A stretch of DNA of 64,000 bases from Eublepharis macularius (taxonomy: Eukaryota; Chordata; Lepidosauria; Squamata; Eublepharidae), in the NCBI RefSeq assembly GCF_028583425.1, contig NC_072791.1:44213368-44277367 (forward strand), in the 5' to 3' direction. The notes under the pieces are model-generated. The model was not told where the DNA came from and made no database searches. It was given only the letters and a program-made list of their open reading frames with translations. Shown here one piece after another: positions 23,101 through 36,400 of this stretch (its first letter is position 1; each line of letters starts with the position of its first letter). A program made the position numbers and the translations under genes.

Positions 23101-24445
23101 CATAATAATAGATTCCTGGTTCCCCTTCCCCACTCTTGAATAAGTACTCTTTATGGGTGTAACTGCACTCATCACCACCTCTCTATCTAGACTTCTGACA
23201 AAAGTATGTGGACAGATCTTGAGACAAGACCCTGAAGGAAATAGATCCGGCTTCTACTATAAGAAGATTCTGAATCTAGGGGAAATACAAGTGCAATTCA
23301 CTTTTTTAAAAAAAACACAGGACTGACAGACAATGCAACACTTCTGTCCAGACTAGTCACAGGGAAAAAACTTGGATCTTGAAGCACTCTGCATGAGACA
23401 GGAATCAAAACAGAACACATAAGAAGTGGATGCACTCCTAGGATGCTGTGTGGCTTGCAGCCTCATAGGCTACTGGTGAAAACCAAGTCTGGACATATCT
23501 AAGAACCTTCATGTAGGAAGAATTGACACATACCTAGTGTAGGGTGTGTGTGTGTATGTGTTACACTCTGAGAACCTTTATAGAGATCTACTTCTGCATT
23601 CTCTTCTGACCCCAAAGGCTGCAGTGCTTTGCTAATGTACTCCATACCAGAAAGTGAAGAGATAACCTAAACTCCAGGAAATTTCTTGAATGCACCAAAG
23701 GGTGCTATAACTTCTAAGGGAAACATCAATCCCCTTCCTTCTGCTTCTGTCCACAATAATACAGGCACCTCCTAAGTGGCTTTACATAAAGGGATCATTA
23801 GTATAATATACTAGTCGGCTTGCAGCAGAAACTGCAAGATGGAGAAGTACAAGGCACTCCGCCATTGGAACCAGCAGTACAAGGATTAAGTTGATGGTTT
23901 CAGGATATATGTTAAAATACAGTTCTCTCCCTTCTCCATCTTATTTGAAAATATTGAAATGCTCAGAAGGTACAGATTCATTGATTTTTCCACAGACCTC
24001 TCCTTTCTGAATTCCAGTTCTCCTCCTCTACTTCTGTTTTGAGGTCTTCATGTAACCTTGATTCCCTCTGAAGTATAAAAAGGAGACAGACACCCAGCGA
24101 GGGATTGTGCCAAGTCAAAAGAATGCCAGTAGACCGTAACTTCGCCATCATTCTATGGAAGATTTCGTTCCTTACCAATACTGTACAAACACTAAACCAG
24201 AAACTGGCAGGTGTGATGCTTTAAAAAGGTTCATTTTGTTGGCAGGATTTAAAAATGCCTCCCTCATACAAAAATCAGGAAGGCTGGTCTGAGCTACAGG
24301 CTACAGCCCTGGGATCCTCAATGCAGGAGACACTTCGGAAAAAGCAGCAATCCATGTCCACTGCCCCCCTCCCCCATGAGCATGCTTCAGGAAAACACAG
24401 TCCAAACGCTGCCCAGCCAGCAGTCCACAAATAGTGCGAGTCTCT

Positions 24446-27400
24446 CTACACTCTGATTTGGTAACCATTAAGATCGGATATGGCTTTGGGCTCAGTAGTT
24501 TTCTTTTCTCCAGAAGGCCTACAGGGTGGAAGAAGGAAGAGAGAAACAAAGAATTATTGAAACTGGGAGGAAGAAAGAGAGTCATTTGATTAGGAAACTT
24601 TCTGCCTTCTTCTTCTTCTAGAGGGAATACCAATTGTGAGATGTGTTTCATTTGTGTTCTTCATTTCCCACACAGCTACAGTGAGGGTGGAGATTACCAG
24701 CAATCCCAGTTGTTCTCTGAGAATCTGTTTGGTTACAAATTTTGGCTCATCTTAGTAGACAGCTGTTATTTGCAGTTACTGTGGCCTCCAAGTTCCTCCT
24801 GGCATGAGTAGGAACTGAGGAGAGGAACAACGAGTCTCTCTTTCTCACTTCACCTCAGGCTCTGGAGAAGGACAGAAGCAGCCTCAACAATTCCAAGCTT
24901 CTCCACAGCCAAGTGCAAAGTGAGAAAGGACCTTCTGCCCTTTGGCAGATGACTCTGGTGGGGAGGGGGAGGTGCAAGTGGCTGGTATCTTGGGACTGGA
25001 ACGGAACCATTTCTCATCAATGCACAGAGATCTAAAGGGAGGGCAGATTTTTGTGGACCTCTCTTCACAGACTTCTGTGGCTAATCAGAGGGTCAGGTGT
25101 CTGTTCCAATCCAAATGGAACACTGATAGGGCAGCCCACAGGAAGCCCAAATTCACAGCCTTCAGAAGGAGAGAAGGGGCAATGTTTCTCATGTGGCAGT
25201 CAAGAGTTGTAGGTACAGAGAAGTTGCAACTAAGAAGGAACATGCTTTGACTCTCAAAGTTCATGCACTTAAATCACGGGTAGAAAGTTATAGTGAGAAG
25301 ACAGATGTGGGTACAAGAGTACACCCATATATATTCTACACATCTAGGTAACAGCCTTTTGCTCACCGCCTTTCTGTCCGGCTGTTGCGACGATGTGGAC
25401 TAGATTGGCTTCGCTGTGGGGAGGACACATCTTTCTTCCTGTCCTTGGTCGGGGATGGTGGCCCCGTACCCTTGCTGATCTAATGAAGGAGGGCGGAAAA
25501 GGACAGTAAGTATTGCAACAAACCTTAACACCGATTTCCAGCAGCTTCATGACGAGTTGGAAAAAGAATTTGGTAAAAAGTAAAACAAGGAGAAGGCAGC
25601 TTACAACGGGTACTATGAATGCTTATCTCTTTCTAAACAAAGGGCTTCAAACACATTCTCTCAGCAACCCACAATGCAGAGACTAAGTGAACATTGCTTT
25701 GTTTGAACCAGGGACTTTACCTAGTCCCTTTAGGCTATATCAAAATATTACAACAAACTACAACAAATAATCAGTCTGATTAAAGTGAAGTTTGGTGGGG
25801 ACTCACAAAAGATGGGAAACTAAGAACTACTGAGCTACATAGAGATAGCACCACCCTACCTCCCACCCTCTTACCTTCAGCCTCATGTCACGGGAATGCC
25901 TCTCAAGCTCCTTCCGGAAGTCCTCACGGCTGAGCTTTTCTACATCCAAGATGGAGTGCTTCCACTCAATCTGCTCCACACTGTGCGGATCATGAGACAC
26001 ACATTGGCCAAGCTTCACCTTCTTGAGGGTATGCCAGCAGCGCCTGTATGCCTCCTCGTAATCAAAGATCAGCTCACTTAGTGTGCGAAAGGTGGGGGCC
26101 TTGTACATGAGATCCTCACGCCGACTTATGCCCAGCGCCCCATAGCGGCCCCCAAAATTCACTCCCAGCACAATATGGCGGAAGTAGTTCCCTGAGAAAT
26201 AAGTTTTGAAGCTGATGGGGAAACGCTCCAGTGTTGGCATGTTGTTGGTGAGGTAACTTCATGGTGATACATTCAGGAAATTGTGATATGACAAGGTGGG
26301 AGGGGGTATCTAACAGGGATTATTTGCCATGTTTCCTAAGAGATAGATCAAGATGTTAGCCATGTTAGTCTGGCTGTAGCAGTAGAAAAAAGCAAGAGTC
26401 CAGTAGCACCTATAAGATGAATAAAATTTGTGGTAATGTATGAGCTTTTGTGTGAGTCACAGCTCACTTCTTCTGAAGTGACTCATGAAAGCTCATACCT
26501 ACCATAAATTTTGTTAATCTTATAGGTGCTACTGGACTCTTGTTCTTTTCCATGTTTCTAAGTATCTTTGACCTGCTTTGACTGGACAGGTTCAATACTT
26601 AGAACTTGGCAGACACAGATATTAAATCTCATTTGCCTCACTTGAAGGTACAAGCTACTCAACTCCACCAGTCTGCTCCTGTGAGGATATTCTTTTCTGA
26701 GTAATGTCCACAGCACAAGACGATGTTGAGCTGTGGTCTCATACTATCAGCCAGCTTTATGCATTTTGCATAAGGCCTCAAACTACTTGTACGTCAACCA
26801 TTTCTTCAGTTGAACAAAACAAACAGTGGGTGTGCTCTCTTCTTTATTTAAAATGTTTATAAGCCTCCCTTTCTGCCAGAAAACTAGGGCCCAGTTGAAC
26901 AAGACAAACTCATACAAAAACATTAACAAAAGCAAGAAAACAATAAACAATAGTATAAAAATAGCCAAACAGCCAAAGAAGTGAATAAACTACGGATCCC
27001 ATCGTAGATCTTGGCTGACAGAAGGGAGTTCCTCACCTCCCTCTCTTGTTGCAACCCTGAATTGCACCCCCCACCCCCAAAATACTGCTTCTGGGTGACA
27101 GGGGAATTCCAGGAATAATGAAAAGCCACCTCCCCTTTCTATTAAGAGATCTTTTCTGGAAGATACAACCCATTACCCTGCTACAAACAATTGCCCGATA
27201 GATTGCCAAAACAATTTGTGACTTCCTTATCCTGTGCCCTCTTTATACAGCTGCAAATGGCCTGGACAATTCTTCCTAGGCTGCCTCTTTCCACCAAAGA
27301 AAAAGCATGTGTGCGGAAGTAGAACCAAAAAGAACTCTCAGATATTCCAACACAATGTCAATAATTATGATCTTTCCAAAGGGAACTCAACCAAGTATAG

Positions 27401-30400
27401 ATGTTCCAAAGGGACAGGAGTGCCCTCCCGATGAACTGCTAGAGAAGTGCCAATTGCTGTCTACCCAAAGTATGTCCCATCTTTAATCAAATAGCATAAA
27501 TTTCAACATACCCTTTGTCCTGATACTGTTATGTTGTCTTTTTACTTATCTCCAGAGAATACACACAATCATACAGCAACCTGCTTTCCCATATGCATTT
27601 TCCCCATCTGGTAGATCAATATATGAAAGAAAGCAATCAAAGTGGACTTCAAGTAGCAACACTGAAACAATGGCATTTAAACATTTGGGGTGACACAGAT
27701 CGTCTAAGAGGAAAGGATACATTCCCAGGATCACAGCTTCCAGACACTTGATTGGTAGGGCCTCTTTTGTCATTTCTTTGGCCAGATCCATCAGCCTAAG
27801 GGACAAGACAAGGGATGGAGGGAAAGGATAATCAGAACGTGAAGCAAGACCATATGTATAGGATGGGCTGGAAGAGGTTTCAAGAAGGGAGGGGACAGAA
27901 TAGTCTGGTCATGCAAAGACAAAGGAAAAGCCACGTGCATGCTCAGTTCCTCGGCACCTCCCCCACTCACTGGGGAGACCGTTTCTATGATTCAGCAGCC
28001 ATTCATCCTCATTATATATTTGGAATGTTTCCATTCAAGCCAAATGCAGAGGTGCTCTGAGTCAGGAGACAAAATGCAATGTGGAAATGAGGCCTGCAGG
28101 AAGCTCTGTTTAGGAGAATTACTCTGCTTGTTCACCTCCATTAGTGTTTACTGTACGAGTGACACATTTAAGAACCAGAAATGTCCAGAGATGCTATGTA
28201 ACACGGGCTCTGTATATATGCTCTATGTCTCTTCTGGTGACAGTCTCTCCTATCTAAAAATCTACCCAAGGCCAATGGATAAAAAAAATTTATTAAAGCC
28301 CACAATGCTGCTTGGACGGCAAAACCAGATACTTTGACTGGTGCTGATTAATGGTTCCTCAGCTGCAGGAAGAAAATCTCCGGTCAATTGTCAGGATTCT
28401 GAGCCGCAGCGTTCAAAGCCGAGTCCAGCTTTTGTGCTAAGCTTCCTTGGGGAGGCCAGACGCCGGCCAACTCAGAGCTCAGCCTAGGCATTTCGCCAAA
28501 CTCGGGAGGGAAAGAGTTCACAAGCAGCTCGTCCCCGTCACCACAGTCATCACAGGAGTACTCACCCAGTCAAAGGCCTGCTTTTCTTGATTTCAAAGAA
28601 CTGTGTCCCAGTATGATTGTACATGAAGGCAAACTGTTAAGGGCTACACCGTTTTAAAAAGCGGGATGGGGGAGGAGGATGAACACCCCCCCCCCCACGC
28701 CTCCACAGATGAAGCCATCTTTCTTCCGGGGGCAGCCTTTTTACCATGTCAGCCGGACACTATGTACAAAATGCTTCACTGCCACTAAGTCAAAGATGAT
28801 GGCAGCCACACAGGAAGCACGCACCTGCTTACTGTAAAGTTTCCAAATCCTTTTGATCAGATCCTGCAGGAGAACTCCAGGAGAAGATACAGATACTACG
28901 ACTTATTTACACTGGTTTTAGTATTAGTGCTATAATATATTGTTTTAGAACTGGAGAGTAAACTGCAGAGCTGGATGTCTTAAAAGCCGTACAGAAACAT
29001 TGTCAATACAAACAAAATATCCTACCCAGATTAAGTAAGACATTCTACCCTTTATTTCTTGCAGCTGTGGTCTCTGCCTCTCAGGCAGGATACCATTCAG
29101 GTCTCTAGCACTCCTTGCAAGAATATTTCACCCAGGACTTGTAAGGAAGCTTGCCAGCCTCCAGGTAGTTGAATCCAAAGGGGGGTGGTCTCAGAAGCAA
29201 TGTAAACCAAAAAAATCACAGGGACCACAATCCAACAATGAAGTTTTATGTTCAGAAGTACCGAACTAAATTTCACACCGCACAGTGAAGAATAAATCAA
29301 TTTGGCCGGTGAGTCAAAAAATTTTTTACTGTGAACTCCCGGCTGGAGGTGGCCAAAAAAAAAAAAATTATCAAAGCCCACAATGCTGCTTGGACGGCAA
29401 AACCAGATACTTTGACTGGTGCTGATTAATGGTTCCTCAGCTGCAGGAAGAAAATCTTGGGTCTATTGTCAGGATTCTGAGCCGCGGCGTTCAAAGCCGA
29501 GTCCAGCTTTTGTGCTAAGCTTCCTTGGGGAGGCCAGACGCCGGCCAACTCAGAGCTCAGCCTAGGCATTTCGCCAAACTCGGGAGGGAAACAGTTCAGT
29601 TGCCACCTCCAGCCGTTGCCACCTCCAGCTGGAAGTTTACAGTAAAAAAATTTTTGACTCACCGGCCAAATTGATTTATTCTTCACTGTGCGGTGTGAAA
29701 TTTAGTTCAGTACTTCTGAACATAAAACTTCATTGTTGGATTGTGGTCCCTGTGATTTTTTTGGTTTTCATAGCCTCCAGGTGGTAGCTGGAGATCTCCA
29801 AGAATTACAACTGATCTCCAGGCAACAGACATCAGTTTTCCTGGAGAAAATGGCTGCTCTGAAGGGTGAACTCTATGGCATTATACCCCACTGAGGACCC
29901 TCCCCTCCTCAAACCCCACCCTCAAAAACTCCAGGAATTTCCCAACCTGGAACTGGCAACCCTACTTGCAAGTGTGTGTTAGCCTCTGCTTGACCAATGG
30001 TCCAGAAGGCAGGGTCAGTGTGATAGCTCCCTCTCCCCCTACCTGCATGTTCAGTGAACGTGTGGGTCTGTCAGGTACACTGGACTACTGAGGTGAAGCT
30101 GGACATTCAAAGGTAGCTCATCACCAGGATAAAGCTATGCTCTGATAGGGCACAGGGCTTTTTTCAGGGGGAACGTGGGGGAACAGAGTTCCGGAACCTC
30201 TTGAAAATGGTCACATGGCTGGTGGCCCTTCCCCCTGATCTCCAGACAGAGGGGAGTTGAGATTGCCCTCCGCGCTGCTGAGCAGCGCGGAGGGCAATCT
30301 CAACTCCCCTCTGTCTGGAGATCAGGGGGAGGGGCCACCAGCCATGTGACCATTTTATCCGAGGGCAACCCACTGAGTTCCGCCACCTCTTTTCCCAGAA

Positions 30401-33400
30401 AAAAAGCCCTGATAGGGCATATAACCGGCAGGAAGAATTATAGGCCTATACCAGGCCATCAACAAAGCCAAGGGTTTTCAAGAAGGTATGCAAAGGAGAC
30501 CAGCACCTTCCCTGCTATTTTTCACTGTAAGTTATAGCAGAGACTTCATCTCTTCTCAGATATAAGACGGGCATTAAGAAAAACAAGCTGGGAATCTGCA
30601 ATAACTGACTGGGGAAAATTCCTACTCCCCAAAATCTCAACCCAAATTATCCAATATCACTCTCTCTGCACAGGATATTAAAATCACTTAGGGGTTTGAG
30701 CAGGTCAGTTATTCATCTCTCTCTTTTTAAAAACTGCTCTCAATATTCTGAGCATTAGGAGCATGCTCGGTCCTCTTTGGGGAGGGGACCTCTTTATCTT
30801 TAAAAAAGTAATTTCCTGCAAACCTAAGATGTCTCTCTATGCAGATACTCAGACTTTCCCTGCAAGAAGTCCCCTTTATTCTGGGTAAATCTGGGTTCAA
30901 AACCCCATTTGGCCATAAATTTCATTGGGTGACCTTGGGCCAATTACTCACTGTCAGCTTAACCTACCTCACAATGTTGTCAGGATAAAACAGAAGGGCA
31001 GAAACCCTTTATATACTGCCCTGAGCTTCTTGGAGTTAGGGTGGGATTTAAGACAATGCAACAGATAACTGAGCTTCACTCATCAGCCCTCAGTATTCCA
31101 CATTCAGTCCGCATCAGGCTGTTTGTGTGGGGTGTTCTTCTGCCTTTTAAACAAACATTATCCTGCATACCTGGTGAGTCATTCATGAACACAGAAACCC
31201 CATACTGATATATAGGTCCCCGAGGGGTCCACTGAGGCCATTTCCAGCTTTTGAGGCACCTACCCATAATAAAAATAATGAGTAACATGTGAAAGCAAAA
31301 TTAAAAGGCACCAAAAAAGAGTGACAAAGTCTGTATCTGGTAACAAAAATAACTGTGTCTTTTACCAAATCACATCTCTTATTCTTCTGGGCATGAAGCA
31401 GGGGTCGCTTGGTCAGTTGGGGGAGGGGGTGTAGTTGTGAATTTCCTGCATTGTGCAGGGAGTTGGACTAGATGACCCTAGAAGTCCTTTCCAACCCTAT
31501 GAGTCTATGATTTGTTTAAATCTGCTTCTCTTAGTTGAGAGAAGTGACACATTTTGGTTTTAAGAAAGATGTCCATAAAAACAAGCTGGGAAACTTATCA
31601 AACACCAAAATATTAACAAGTGTCTCAACCTGAGGCCCCTGTCAAATGGCCTTCCTATTCCCCCCCCCCCTTTGGCCCTGCTGCTGGGAGGCACTCGGCC
31701 TTCACATTAGAGGGAATGATGAGGCTTTGAGAACATCTGCTACTTGGGCAGGGCTTTGTGAGAGAATAGCATTGCCTCAGTCACACACAGGATGCCAGGA
31801 TGAGGAGCTGACACAAAGAGAAACCAGCAAGTCACCACAGGACGGCAAAAACATGGGCTCTAACAAAACAGCTGCTTCTTTTTGGCAGACAGCAAGTTCC
31901 ATTTCCCAGTCTGACTGAAGCTCCGGGCAGCCAGAAATTGTGGCCAGCTGGGAAGTCATCCGGCTCCTCTCCTCACTTAATTGCTTGGTGCTTTGGCCAA
32001 AGTTAAAAAGGATACTGAAGCTCCCTGATATAGCGCTGTATAGTCTCCAGGCGCTCAGGGATAAGAGTGGACGGCTGGAGTGTAGGCACACTTGGTATGG
32101 GGATCTGCACAGAGAGAGGGGGAGTGGAAAGGCAAGATATGAGATCACCAGGACAGACATCAGCTTGCATACAAAGCCCACACCCAGGCCCAGCAGGGAG
32201 GAAGATGAGATCATCCTTCCACATAACCACATGAAATGACCTCTTTTCTTTTTTTTTAACTTCTGGTCACCTGAGGTTAGTCCCAAAGAGAGACCATTTA
32301 GTTGTCTGTTTCCAGACAGTTAAGAGAAATCATTTCAAACTCTTAAAGGGGAAGATTTGTTTATTCATTTAATAGAGAGCCCTTCAAATATAGGAGAAGT
32401 TCTGAAGCTATAAAATTATGGACATCAGGATTTAATAAGGAGTTAAAGAGAAGGTTCCTTTCATAATCTCAGCTCAGGGTGCTACCCCGCTCACTAGATT
32501 ATGGTTGCTTGCTTGCTGACAGAATGTTCCACTAAAGAGACAGGGTCTTTGTGCAGGATTTCTTGTGGGCAAAACTGGTAAGGGGTACTCAATGGAGTGC
32601 TTTGGCAGCTAGGAGGCAGGTCCTCCACAGGTGCATGAAGCAGTGGTGATTTATGTGCTGCACCAAAATTCAGCCCCTAGTTCAGAAAAAAAGTAGCAGA
32701 AGCTACCTCATAAGCAAGAACAGCAGGCGTGAAAATGCATGTGGTGAAGTTTCAACTGCAATTTGCTATTATCAATTATAAGAAATAGCAACAAGAGGGG
32801 ATATTCAAGCAGGACAGGAGGTCCTTAAGAAGGAAGAACATTCTAACAACAGACTAACACCTTTGCAATTTTACACCTAAGCCACAGGGAACAAGGAGCT
32901 TAGCGCCAAAATGGTAGCACATTTAGCAGTATTTCTCCAGTAGATGACCAACTCCAGACCTTCTTGGATAACTCTAGCGCTCTGGACCCTTTCCAATGAG
33001 GCTTCAGACCATGGCATGGGACAGAGACAGCACTAGTAGTATTAGTGGATGATCTACGTCTGAATATAGACAAAGGCCATACCTCCTTACCGCTTCTATT
33101 GGATCTATCTGCAGTCTTTGACACAGTAGACCATGCCATCCTGTTGAGGCATTTAGAAACAGAAGTGGGCATCAAAGGATGTGCCCTGGACTGGTTTAAA
33201 TCATTTCTCATGGAACAGACTCAAAGGGTTGCAGTTGGAGATCAGCTATCTCCAGAATGGGAACTATGTTGTGGGGTTCCGCAGGGCGCAATCTTATCTC
33301 CCATGTTATTCAACCTCTACGTAAAGCCTTTAGGAGAACTCATTTGCAGCTATGGAGTTGGATGTCATCAAAATGCAGATGACACCCAACTCTATATCTC

Positions 33401-36400
33401 GCTATCCAGGTCCCCATAGATACAGTGGAAATCTGCCTACAGCCGTGGTGAAATGGTTGAAAAACAACAAATTGAACCCAGACTAGACTGAAGTGATGCT
33501 TGTTGGCAAGGCAGAGATCTTGAAGGACATTGTACTCCCCACTTCTGATGGAGTTCGTCTGACCCTTGCAGACTCAGTTAAAAGCCTAGGGGTTATACTG
33601 GATCCAGCGTTACTACTAGAAAAACAAGTTAAGGCAGCAGCAAAAAATGCTTTCTACAACCTCACTCTAGCCTGCAAAACGGTTTCTTATCTTGACACTG
33701 CTGACCTGGCCACCTGGATCCATGCTATGGTAACATCAAGGCTTGACTATTGTAATGCTCTATACATTGGCCTTCCATCTAAGTTAACTAGGAGGGTCCA
33801 AGTAGTGCAAAATGCTGCAGCTTGATTGTTATCAGGAGCGAGCAGGAGCATGAACGTCACTCTCATTCTACAGTCGCTCCACTGGCTATCCATCATTTAC
33901 TGTGCTCAGTTCAAGGTATTAGTTATTACATACAAAGTTCTTCACGGCTTTGTTCCAGCATACCTATGGGACTGCCTCCCTCCCTATGTTCCTCCACACC
34001 AGCTTCGCTCATCTGAACAGGGTCTCCTGCAGGTACCAGGCTGCACACAGGTGAAGTCAGCAGCAGCCTGTACAAGGGCTTTCTCTGTGGTGGCTCCTAT
34101 CCTGTGGAATGACCTGCCTGAGGAAGTCAGAAGAGCCCCCACTCTCCTGGCTTTCCGTAAACGATGCAAAACTGAACTATTCAAAAAGGATTTTTACTCA
34201 AATGGGAGGGCTGTATTGTAGGGATGGGGTCTCAGATGCTTCACTAATGAGTTAGGGATCATAGACTTCACTATTTTTGCCTTATATATTATCTGCTGCT
34301 TTTAATATGTACTTCTATGTACAACCAGCGCTCCATGTTGTCTACTGTTAGCCCTAGAATTGATTATGTTTTGCTCCAGTATTTTTTTCTCCTCTGTCTT
34401 GGATCCTCGCTAATGCTATGTTTTTTAAATTTGTATATGTTTACCTTATGATATTGTATTGAAATGTACTTGATACTGATTGTATTAACTTCATACTGTG
34501 TAATCCACCTTGAGTCTCAGTGAGAAAGGCAGACTATAAATGATGTAAATAAATAAATAAAATAGAACTGGGGGGAGGTGTTATTAGGGCTTAAAATTAA
34601 CAAACCACTGCCGACATCCCCCAAACACAAGGCACAAGGCAGCAGAGAAGTGAAGCACCTCAAAAAATTACAGTAAGTTGCTTAAAAATCAGTTCAGGTT
34701 GTTTGAGGAAGTGAGCCAAGCTTCCCATCATAACGAGATCTCCAATCCCCACCACCAATACACTAAGCATTGATCATCAACATAACTTGTAAGAGGAAAA
34801 AATATTCTGGCCTCATATTTAAGGTTAATAAAAGCTTCAGTGTTTCTTTTCATTTATCCACAGGGTGCTGCAAGTGGCATAAAACAACTCTTCTTCACTG
34901 GCTGTCAGAGGCGACTGCAAGTAGGGAGAGAAGGGCTGCCTAAAACCCCGGAAGAGCTCACTGGCTCCCAGAATTTCCAAACCCACCCCACCCCCAATTT
35001 ATCAGCCTGGTCAGGAATCAATGAGTTTGGTACTGGAGGAAGCAGAAGTTGCAGCAACTGTCAACACTCCCCATCTGCATTTCCTCTGGGATATGTGCAA
35101 CAATCCAAGACAATGCAATGGAAACCACTTAAAGAGTAGAGGATTCTCCTATTATAACTAGTCTCTCACTTAGGCAATTAGGCTGATGGGGAATTACACA
35201 GAAGTGGGCCCAGAGCCCAGAATGGGTGATCGTTTGCTTTACATCCAAGACTCCAGACTTCTCCATTAGAGAAATGTGAGGGGGAGAAGCAGGAAGAAGA
35301 CTCTGGCTCCCTCCTTTCAGAGGTAACAGGGTATGCCCTCTTAATGCTGCCATGAGATAATGTCCTGCTGCAAATTCTTCTACTCAGGCTGCCTGGGCAC
35401 ACGCTTTAAATTAATGGATTTAAGCAAAGGCTAAAAGAAAAAGTGTGTGGGGGTGTGTGTGTTTTGTTGTCGTTATTCTTTTCGAAGAGTGTTTTGAAAA
35501 AAATATGTTGAATTGTCTGTGAATATACATTAAGATTAATTCTGTAGCTACAAATGCTGTATCATTTGCGGCAACCTCTCCATGTAGTGCCTAGCAAGAG
35601 ATAGCTGCCTCATGACGGAAACTTCAAATAAAACAAGTTAGGCCTCATTTCATCTCATCTGAAAACAAAGAGGGAGATTTTCATGTGGCCACATGAACCA
35701 GCAATGCATGTTCACTTGAGGTTGCCATTAGGCAATACTGGAGACAATACAACATAAATGGTTCCAGGGCAGCAATTTTCAAAGGGAAAGGGAAGGTCAA
35801 CTTTGGAAAAGGTATGTAAAGCACTACTATGCAGAATGCATTCCTCAAGAGGAAGCCTAGAGAAATCATTCTTTGTTTCATACCACCCCCATGGTTTTTG
35901 CAATGCAGACAGTGTTATAAATCTGTATGCGAATTACTGGCATTGAACTAGCAACCGTGCCAAACGCTCATGTTTGACTCAGAACTGTGGATTGGATATA
36001 ATTCAACCACAATAGTCTACAGAACAGCGACTGCTATTGTCTTTGGAATTCTGGAGATCTGGCAGGTCTGCAGTGTTCTGTACATTCAGACAGTAAAATA
36101 CTAAATCTCAAAGCATCTGGTGACGGGAAGGGGGAGCTTATTGCTCAAGATCAGCCACTTCCTGTGCAAACTGCAAATAATATAGCTATCTTGCATTAAA
36201 TAATAAAGCCAAGCAAACACAGAAGGCAGTGTCATGCCCCTCCAGTGCTTCCTTAATTATCACAGAATGCAGACCTCATTATGGTGTAGTGATTTGAGCC
36301 GTGGAACAGGCCTGAGGGAACTCAAGTTCAACTCCCCCATCAGTCATGAAGCTCATGGGGTAAGACCGGGCTAGCCACTCCCTCTCAGCCTATCCCACCT

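Larger units (their letters stand above)
18655..24445 (-). other. VASH1: VASH1 3' UTR (probable extent)
   Basis: Minus-strand sequence after the VASH1 stop codon. A canonical AATAAA (plus-strand TTTATT, 18672-18677) gives a plausible distal end about 5.8 kb from the stop, consistent with my recall that vertebrate VASH1 mRNAs have long 3' UTRs. Other AATAAA-like sites occur (near 18811), so the true end is uncertain. One Penelope-terminus-like repeat (about 19915-20100) lies within it. Confidence 0.5.
28623..32015 (-). promoter_or_regulatory. VASH1: VASH1 intron 2 with U12-type signals and apparent GT-AT ends
   Basis: The donor is CTTCA|GTATCCTTTTT (32015-32007), matching the U12 consensus. 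The branch site CCTTAAC (28642-28636) is a perfect core, with its branch A 14 nt from the exon. The only junction that keeps the conserved reading [16 protein letters not shown] places the acceptor at CTTCAT|GTAC, so the intron ends in AT. The one nearby AG is 4 nt from the branch A and would shift the frame. Confidence 0.65.

Noticed and set aside
29426-29686. 86-codon minus-strand ORF in the foldback loop
   Set aside because: It spans the loop/arm boundary, is not open in the sister copy at 28289-28545, and resembles no protein I recognise.
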